Source: Pseudobacillus lumedeiriae
GTDB lineage: Bacteria > Bacillota > Bacilli > Bacillales > Domibacillaceae
Direction: 5' to 3'
Length of the DNA stretch: 8,681 nt
Assembly: GCF_044891285.1 (NCBI RefSeq)
Contig: NZ_JAUIYO010000031.1
Location: 1-8,681, forward strand
The position numbers and the translations under genes are program-made. Each line of letters opens with the position of its first letter. The stretch's first letter is position 1. The notes below the pieces were generated by a model. It worked only from the letters and a program-made list of their open reading frames with translations. It was not told the origin of the DNA and made no database searches. Shown here piece by piece: positions 5,258 through 8,681 of the stretch.

Positions 5258-6670
5258 ATGGAGAAATTAAACATAAGGACAGAACAGCAAGGGGAAATGA
5301 ATAAAAAGGAAGAAAAGAAAGATGATTTTTCATTAGAGAAAGTGCCTGTAGAAGGCCGGACAATGGGCTGGATGAGCATTATGAATGTCACGTTAGGTGT
5401 GGCAACCGCCATGTTATTTATTCAAATGGGCAGCCTCATGGCGATTTCATTTGGAGCAGTGAATGCGTTAATAGCGGAAATTTATGCTACTGTGGTGGCA
5501 GGGGTTGTCGGGATCGGTATTTGTTATTACGCTGCCAAATCAGGCTTAAACGTAAATTTAATGGCAAGGGGAGGCGGCTTCGGCTACTTTGGTGCTTCGA
5601 TTACTTCTTTGATTTATGCACTAAATTTTATTATGTATTGTGCGATTGAAGGCTCCATTATGGCTGCAGCGGTTCATGAGTATATCTCCTTCGTTCCGAT
5701 ATGGGGATTAATGATCTTTTTCGGGTTAATTGTTATTCCATTGAACTGGTTTGGAATTAAACAGCTTGATAAGCTGCAAAAGTGGTCCATGCCGCTCTTT
5801 ATACTTTTGCTTGGCACGGGGTTTTTCATCGTATTAAATAGGTCCACGTTCGAAGGAAGTGTATGGACATACCTTCCAGAGGGCGGAGAAGTCGGCGGTG
5901 CTTCCTTGCTTGCCTGTATTGGAATCATGAATGGGCTCGTCGGAATTATGGCTTTACTCGTTTCCGATTATGCAAGATTTATTAAAAAGGAAGAATTCAA
6001 AATAGGAGTATTTGCCGTCGGATTTATTCCGCAGCTCGTTTGTTTCTTACTTATGGGAATGATCGGCATCTGGTTCGGTGTGCAAATGGGAGAAGAGAAT
6101 CCAGGGGTGTTCTTCGTGCAGATTCTTGGCATTGGGGGCGCATTATTTACGATTCTGACGCAGCTCAGAATAAACATTACGAACTTATACAGCAGTTCCT
6201 TATCGCTGGCTAATTTTTTTGAAAACGTTTTCAAATTTAAGCCGGGGAGAAACTTCTGGGTTGTCTTTACTTCGATTGCGGCTATTATCTTAATGCTTGG
6301 CGGGGTCATGGATCATTTGGGCAGTCTGCTTACCTTTCAGGGTGTTTTCCTGCTCTCTTGGGCAGCTGTACTTTTATGTGATGCTTTTGTCGTAAAAAGG
6401 TTATTAAAAATCGGCCCTAAATATTTCGAACATCGACAAGAATATTTATATGCTTGGAATCCAGTTGGAGTAGTATCTTTAATTGCTGCCAGTGTCATCG
6501 GTTCATTAGCGGCGTTTGGATACATGGGGGTCTTTTTGCAAAATGTCGCTGCCTTCTTTGCGGCTGTCATTGCTTTTGTTCTTACAATGCTTCTGGCGAT
6601 CGTCACAAAAGGCAAATATTACAGCAAAAAAACGGCTGATGACATCGTATCTGATGAATATATAGCATGA
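5258..6670 (+). CDS. NCS1-family permease (purine/cytosine/allantoin/thiamine-type transporter)
   Basis: A 470-residue integral membrane protein with about 12 hydrophobic segments, near residues 40-63, 65-91, 108-128, 146-165, 175-193, 216-236, 250-273, 284-302, 335-350, 360-376, 402-422 and 428-449. SDYARF at 236-241, the opening EKVPVEGRTMGWMSI and the RGGGFGYFG stretch (104-112) fit the NCS1 nucleobase:cation symporter family. Members carry cytosine, purines, uracil, allantoin, hydantoins or thiamine with Na+ or H+. Substrate cannot be read from sequence, and the neighbours (speE, FNR) do not point to one. The N-terminus before the first helix is long and lysine/glutamate-rich. The start at ATG 5258 has only a weak site (AAGGGATGTGAG); the ATG at 5297 is a less likely alternative, its AAGGGG being too close. 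No good terminator follows. Confidence 0.88.
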   Translation: MEKLNIRTEQQGEMNKKEEKKDDFSLEKVPVEGRTMGWMSIMNVTLGVATAMLFIQMGSLMAISFGAVNALIAEIYATVVAGVVGIGICYYAAKSGLNVNLMARGGGFGYFGASITSLIYALNFIMYCAIEGSIMAAAVHEYISFVPIWGLMIFFGLIVIPLNWFGIKQLDKLQKWSMPLFILLLGTGFFIVLNRSTFEGSVWTYLPEGGEVGGASLLACIGIMNGLVGIMALLVSDYARFIKKEEFKIGVFAVGFIPQLVCFLLMGMIGIWFGVQMGEENPGVFFVQILGIGGALFTILTQLRINITNLYSSSLSLANFFENVFKFKPGRNFWVVFTSIAAIILMLGGVMDHLGSLLTFQGVFLLSWAAVLLCDAFVVKRLLKIGPKYFEHRQEYLYAWNPVGVVSLIAASVIGSLAAFGYMGVFLQNVAAFFAAVIAFVLTMLLAIVTKGKYYSKKTADDIVSDEYIA

Positions 6671-6687
6671 ATTTTTGCGGTTTTTCT

Positions 6688-6726
6688 GGCCATTCCCTTA
6701 GTGCGTTAAAGTGCTGAGGGCTGGCC
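6688..6726. repeat. Imperfect hairpin after the permease gene, without a clear U tract
   Basis: GGCCA (6688-6692) pairs with TGGCC (6722-6726), and CCCTTAGTGC (6695-6704) pairs with GTGCTGAGGG (6711-6720) using three G-U pairs, around a GTTAAA loop. It begins about 18 bases after the permease stop, where a terminator is expected, but it is not followed by a T run (TCTACTGCG), so its terminator activity is doubtful. Confidence 0.4.
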
Positions 6727-6741
6727 TCTACTGCGTTAAAG
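6702..6741. repeat. Direct repeat TGCGTTAAAG spaced by 30 bp
   Basis: TGCGTTAAAG occurs at 6702-6711 and again at 6732-6741, a spacing of 30 bp (about three helical turns). The first copy forms the loop and flank of the hairpin at 6688-6726. Just beyond the second copy is TATAAT at 6750-6755, without an obvious -35. Role unknown. Confidence 0.4.
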
Positions 6742-6849
6742 CGAAGTTGTATAATACTTTTTTAAGGTCATCAGTATGATTTTTTGTTATATTGTGAATA
6801 TTTTTTACCTAGGTAATGAAAGCCCTTAGATTTTTTCGAAAGATGCTGT

Positions 6850-6915
6850 ATAAATAGTTTAAGGAATTGGTGATTCACCATTCAATACAGTAGCTTTTAT
6901 TAAGATAAATAGTTT
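6850..6915. repeat. 11-bp direct repeat ATAAATAGTTT, 55 bp apart
   Basis: ATAAATAGTTT is found identically at 6850-6860 and 6905-6915, flanking the dyad at 6868-6880. The first copy overlaps the TATAAA box. In AT-rich DNA an 11-bp repeat could arise by chance, so this is only a candidate paired binding site. Confidence 0.3.
6868..6880. promoter_or_regulatory. Candidate operator dyad upstream of ferredoxin-NADP reductase
   Basis: TGGTGATTCACCA is a perfect dyad centred on one base (6874). It lies about 14 bases after a TATAAA box (6849-6854), around the expected transcription start, and is framed by CTGTAT (6846-6851) and ATACAG (6885-6890). The placement suits repressor binding. The regulator is not recognised. 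Confidence 0.33.
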
Positions 6916-6979
6916 GGAAAAATAATAAATCTTGTAGTAACTCTGCAAGTTTACTGTAATTTTATAAAGGAGTGATCGA

Positions 6980-8005
6980 ATGACTCGAAATGAAGAGGTA
7001 TTTGACGTTACGATTATTGGGGGAGGCCCAGTTGGTTTATTTACCGCATTTTACGCCGGGATGCGACAAATGTCGTGCAAAATTATCGAAAGCCTTCCGC
7101 AGCTCGGAGGACAGCTTTCTGCACTATATCCTGAAAAATATATTTACGATGTAGCCGGCTTCCCGAAAGTGAGAGCGCAGGAACTTGTAGATAGACTCAA
7201 AGAGCAAATGAATCAATTCAATCCGACAGTCTGCCTTGAAGAAGCGGTACAAGAAGTAGAAAAGCAGGCAGATGGCGTGTTCAAGTTAACAACGAATGCT
7301 GGTGAACACTATACGAAAACGATCGTTATTACAGCAGGAAACGGTGCGTTCCAGCCAAGAAAACTTGAGCTTGAAGGATCAGAGAAATACGAAGGCAAAA
7401 ACCTTCACTATTTCATTAACGACTTAAACCAATTTGCCGGCAAAAAAGTACAAGTATTCGGCGGCGGCGACTCTGCTGTAGACTGGGCGCTTATGCTCGA
7501 GCCGATTGCTGAAAAAGTAACGATCGCCCACCGCCGCGACAAATTCCGCGCGCATGAGCATAGTGTCGAAACGATGGAGAATTCTACTGTTAACATTTTG
7601 ACACCGTACGTGCCGACTGAATTAATCGGCGAAGAGCGGATCGAACAAGTCGTGCTTGAAGAAGTAAAAGGCGCGAACAAAGAAGTAATAGACGTAGATG
7701 ATGTCGTTGTGACATATGGATTCGTTTCTTCTCTTGGCCCAATCAAAAACTGGGGTCTTGAAATTGAGAAAAACAGTATCGTCGTGAACTCCCGTATGGA
7801 AACAAATATCGAAGGCATTTATGCAGCCGGCGACATTTGTACGTATGACGGAAAAGTAAAATTAATTGCGAGCGGCTTTGGTGAAGCACCAACGGCGATC
7901 AGCAACGCGAAAGTATATATTGATCCAAAATCAAAAGTACAGCCGCTTCACAGCACGAGCATTATGGGAGAGAGTGACAAAAAAGAAGCAGTTGTTCAAT
8001 CGTAA
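6980..8005 (+). CDS. Ferredoxin--NADP(+) reductase, thioredoxin-reductase-like type (YumC family)
   Basis: A 341-residue cytosolic FAD/NAD(P) oxidoreductase that passes electrons between NADPH and ferredoxin or flavodoxin. FAD site: TIIGGGPVGLFTAFYAG (11-27), acidic E37, and AAGDI (282-286). NADPH site: VFGGGDSAVDWA (159-170) with HRRDKFRAHE (184-193), whose arginines suit the 2'-phosphate. The CxxC disulfide of true thioredoxin reductases is missing: only C33, C85 and C287 are present, and the segment before the NADPH motif reads HYFINDLNQF. That absence, the length (B. subtilis YumC is about 332) and the C-terminal extension identify the TrxR-like ferredoxin reductases. AAAGGAG sits seven bases before the ATG. 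A ferredoxin gene follows 213 bases later, the natural partner; no terminator is visible between them. Confidence 0.93.
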   Translation: MTRNEEVFDVTIIGGGPVGLFTAFYAGMRQMSCKIIESLPQLGGQLSALYPEKYIYDVAGFPKVRAQELVDRLKEQMNQFNPTVCLEEAVQEVEKQADGVFKLTTNAGEHYTKTIVITAGNGAFQPRKLELEGSEKYEGKNLHYFINDLNQFAGKKVQVFGGGDSAVDWALMLEPIAEKVTIAHRRDKFRAHEHSVETMENSTVNILTPYVPTELIGEERIEQVVLEEVKGANKEVIDVDDVVVTYGFVSSLGPIKNWGLEIEKNSIVVNSRMETNIEGIYAAGDICTYDGKVKLIASGFGEAPTAISNAKVYIDPKSKVQPLHSTSIMGESDKKEAVVQS

Positions 8006-8218
8006 GATTTATTTTATCGGGTTTAAAAAGGTGATGTTAATTCAAGAAAGATGCACCGTTTTCGGGATATGTGATTTCGCTTCCGTAGGAAACTTTGATG
8101 ATAAGACACAAGCACATCATATATACCAGCACAGTGGGAGAAGAAGAGCAAAAGCAGTTGTCTACTCCCAATCCCGGCTTACTATAAAATGAACGTAAAT
8201 TTTTTAGAGGTGTAACAG
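8006..8218. other. 213-bp spacer between reductase and ferredoxin genes
   Basis: No clear terminator follows the reductase. TGGGAG (8135-8140) pairs with CTCCCA (8165-8170), extended by AGA/TCT past one mismatch. A TTGTCT (8158-8163) and TATAAA (8183-8188) pair with a long 19-bp spacing could be a weak ferredoxin promoter. A 52-codon frame starting at 8034 is not credible: its AAGG site abuts the start codon and its product resembles nothing I know. Confidence 0.45.
8158..8188 (+). promoter_or_regulatory. Weak candidate promoter for the ferredoxin gene
   Basis: TTGTCT (8158-8163, 4 of 6 matches) and TATAAA (8183-8188, 5 of 6 matches) are 19 bp apart, longer than the preferred 17. If active, the ferredoxin would have its own transcript besides read-through from the reductase. 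Part of the -35 lies inside the 3' arm of a local hairpin. Confidence 0.28.
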
Positions 8219-8467
8219 ATGGCAAAATATACGATTGTAGATAAAGAAATTTGCATCGCTTGTGGGGCATGCGGGGTCACGGCCCCAGAGGTCTTCGATT
8301 ATGATGAAAGCGGGATTTCACACGTGATGCTTGACGATAATCAAGGTACAGCTGAAATACCAGATGATATTTATTATGATGTAGAAGATGCTGCTGACGG
8401 GTGTCCAACTGAAGCTATTAAAATAGCAGACGAACCGTTTAACGGAAACCCTGCAAAAGCAGGATAA
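8219..8467 (+). CDS. fer: 4Fe-4S ferredoxin (Fer type)
   Basis: An 82-residue acidic single-cluster ferredoxin, the same length as B. subtilis Fer and very similar at both ends (MAKYTIVDK at the N-terminus, KIADEPFNGNP near the C-terminus). Cluster ligands are C12, C15 and C18 in CIACGACG plus C62 in DGCPTEAI, the pattern for one [4Fe-4S] cluster. It is a small soluble electron carrier in the cytosol, reduced by ferredoxin-NADP reductase and supplying enzymes such as desaturases or P450s. AGAGGTG lies six bases before the ATG. The reductase gene just upstream on the same strand makes the electron chain NADPH, FAD, 4Fe-4S easy to infer. The gene is complete, and no strong terminator was found after it. 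Confidence 0.95.
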   Translation: MAKYTIVDKEICIACGACGVTAPEVFDYDESGISHVMLDDNQGTAEIPDDIYYDVEDAADGCPTEAIKIADEPFNGNPAKAG

Positions 8468-8488
8468 GTCATAAAGTGATTCGATTGC

Positions 8489-8522
8489 ATTGAATGTTAC
8501 ATTCAATTATTAGAATATTCTA
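8489..8522. promoter_or_regulatory. Two palindromes in the promoter region of the right-hand hutU
   Basis: ATTGAATG (8489-8496) and CATTCAAT (8500-8507) form an 8-3-8 inverted repeat, followed at once by the perfect palindrome TAGAATATTCTA (8511-8522), which abuts a TATATAAAT stretch that could be a -10. No T tract follows, so these look more like operators than a terminator. They do not show the NAG-repeat pattern of the B. subtilis HutP antiterminator site. Confidence 0.38.
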
Positions 8523-8559
8523 TATAAATTCAACTTACAGCAAACAGGAGGCATAAAAC

Positions 8560-8681
8560 ATGAGTACAATTGCAGAACAACGCGTGAAACGTTATTGGGG
8601 TACAGAATTAAATACAAAAGGATGGCAGCAAGAAGCGGTTCTTCGTATGTTAATGAACAACTTAGATCCTGAAGTAGCTGA
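8560..8681 (+). CDS. hutU: Urocanate hydratase, N-terminal 40 residues; 3' end outside the window
   Basis: The ATG at 8560 follows GGAGG (8547-8551) at normal spacing. The 40 visible residues contain RYWGTELNTKGWQQEA and LRMLMNNLDPEVA, matching the highly conserved urocanase N-terminus (R-G-T-E-L, K-G-W-x-Q-E-A, L-R-M-L-x-N-N-L-D-P-x-V-A). The frame runs open off the right edge. The first residues (MSTIAEQRVKRYW) are less typical, with RYWGTEL where many members have RAPRGTEL. Together with the hutU C-terminus at the left edge, this makes two urocanase fragments in the same orientation. Whether this is a full gene cannot be seen. The assignment is from remembered family sequence; no alignment was run. 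Confidence 0.88.
   Translation, partial: MSTIAEQRVKRYWGTELNTKGWQQEAVLRMLMNNLDPEVA

Larger units (their letters stand above)
6671..6979. other. 309-bp intergenic region between the permease and ferredoxin-NADP reductase genes
   Basis: It holds the hairpin and direct repeat at 6688-6741, a TATAAT at 6750-6755, a TATAAA at 6849-6854, a dyad TGGTGATTCACCA (6868-6880), a longer CTGTAT...ATACAG inverted pair (6846-6851 and 6885-6890) and an 11-bp direct repeat (6850-6860 and 6905-6915). The promoter of the reductase must lie here unless it reads through from the permease. No -35 box stands out. Confidence 0.6.

Noticed and set aside
5968..5997. Frameshift or decay in the permease near the SDYARF motif
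   Set aside because: The frame is continuous over 470 codons with a normal pattern of membrane segments, so no break is present.
5131..6615. Several long minus-strand frames opposite the permease gene
   Set aside because: They are the antisense of a hydrophobic protein, lack ribosome-binding sites and give low-complexity products; the plus-strand NCS1 permease explains the region.
6791..6810. Rex (NADH-sensing) operator, from ATTGTGAA at 6791-6798
   Set aside because: Only one half-site matches; the expected TTCACAA partner is replaced by TTTTACC, so it falls short of the consensus.
7408..7818. A 136-codon minus-strand frame opposite the reductase gene
   Set aside because: Antisense shadow of a well-supported FAD/NADPH protein; its serine/threonine-rich composition is typical of such shadows.
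8034..8192. A 52-codon plus-strand frame between the reductase and ferredoxin genes
   Set aside because: The AAGG site touches the start codon, the product resembles no family I know, and the frame continues out of the reductase gene in a different reading frame, as expected of a chance opening.
1..8681. CRISPR arrays, tRNA or rRNA genes, insertion sequences, phage or toxin-antitoxin genes
   Set aside because: No regularly spaced repeats, no cloverleaf sequence, no transposase or phage-like protein was found on either strand.

Overview
The window looks like a chromosomal segment from a low-GC Firmicute, most likely Bacillaceae. The Shine-Dalgarno sequences are strong (GGAGG-type), there are TTG starts and U-tailed hairpin terminators, and the proteins match Bacillus families: a Fer-type 4Fe-4S ferredoxin, a YumC-type ferredoxin-NADP reductase, HisC, SpeE and HutU. 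An S-layer-homology (SLH) protein points to a Gram-positive wall carrying secondary polymers. I cannot name the species.

Layout, left to right: the last 72 codons of a urocanate hydratase gene (hutU, +) with a long hairpin terminator; a 737-bp intergenic stretch holding degenerate repeat copies, a second hairpin and a possible leader peptide; hisC (+) with its own terminator; a 500-bp spacer with another repeat copy; a secreted three-SLH-domain protein (+); a 22-bp perfect hairpin shared with the convergent speE (-); a 385-bp divergent spacer with a TTGCAA-rich palindrome; an NCS1-family permease (+); a 309-bp spacer with dyads and direct repeats; ferredoxin-NADP reductase (+); a 4Fe-4S ferredoxin (+); and finally the first 40 codons of a hutU-type gene (+).

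The reductase and ferredoxin form a clear functional pair: NADPH electrons pass through FAD to the 4Fe-4S cluster. The remaining genes look like single-gene units with their own terminators or promoters, not one long operon. They cover histidine degradation (hutU), aromatic or histidine biosynthesis (hisC), polyamines (speE), uptake of a nucleobase-like compound (NCS1 permease) and the cell surface (SLH protein).

The most unusual point is that the two window edges both lie in urocanate hydratase coding sequence, in the same orientation: a C-terminus on the left and an N-terminus on the right. That implies two hutU copies about 8.3 kb apart, a tandem duplication of the segment, or a circular or mis-assembled molecule. 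The window alone cannot decide. No clearly new multi-gene system is visible; the rest of the interest lies in the intergenic regulatory structure.
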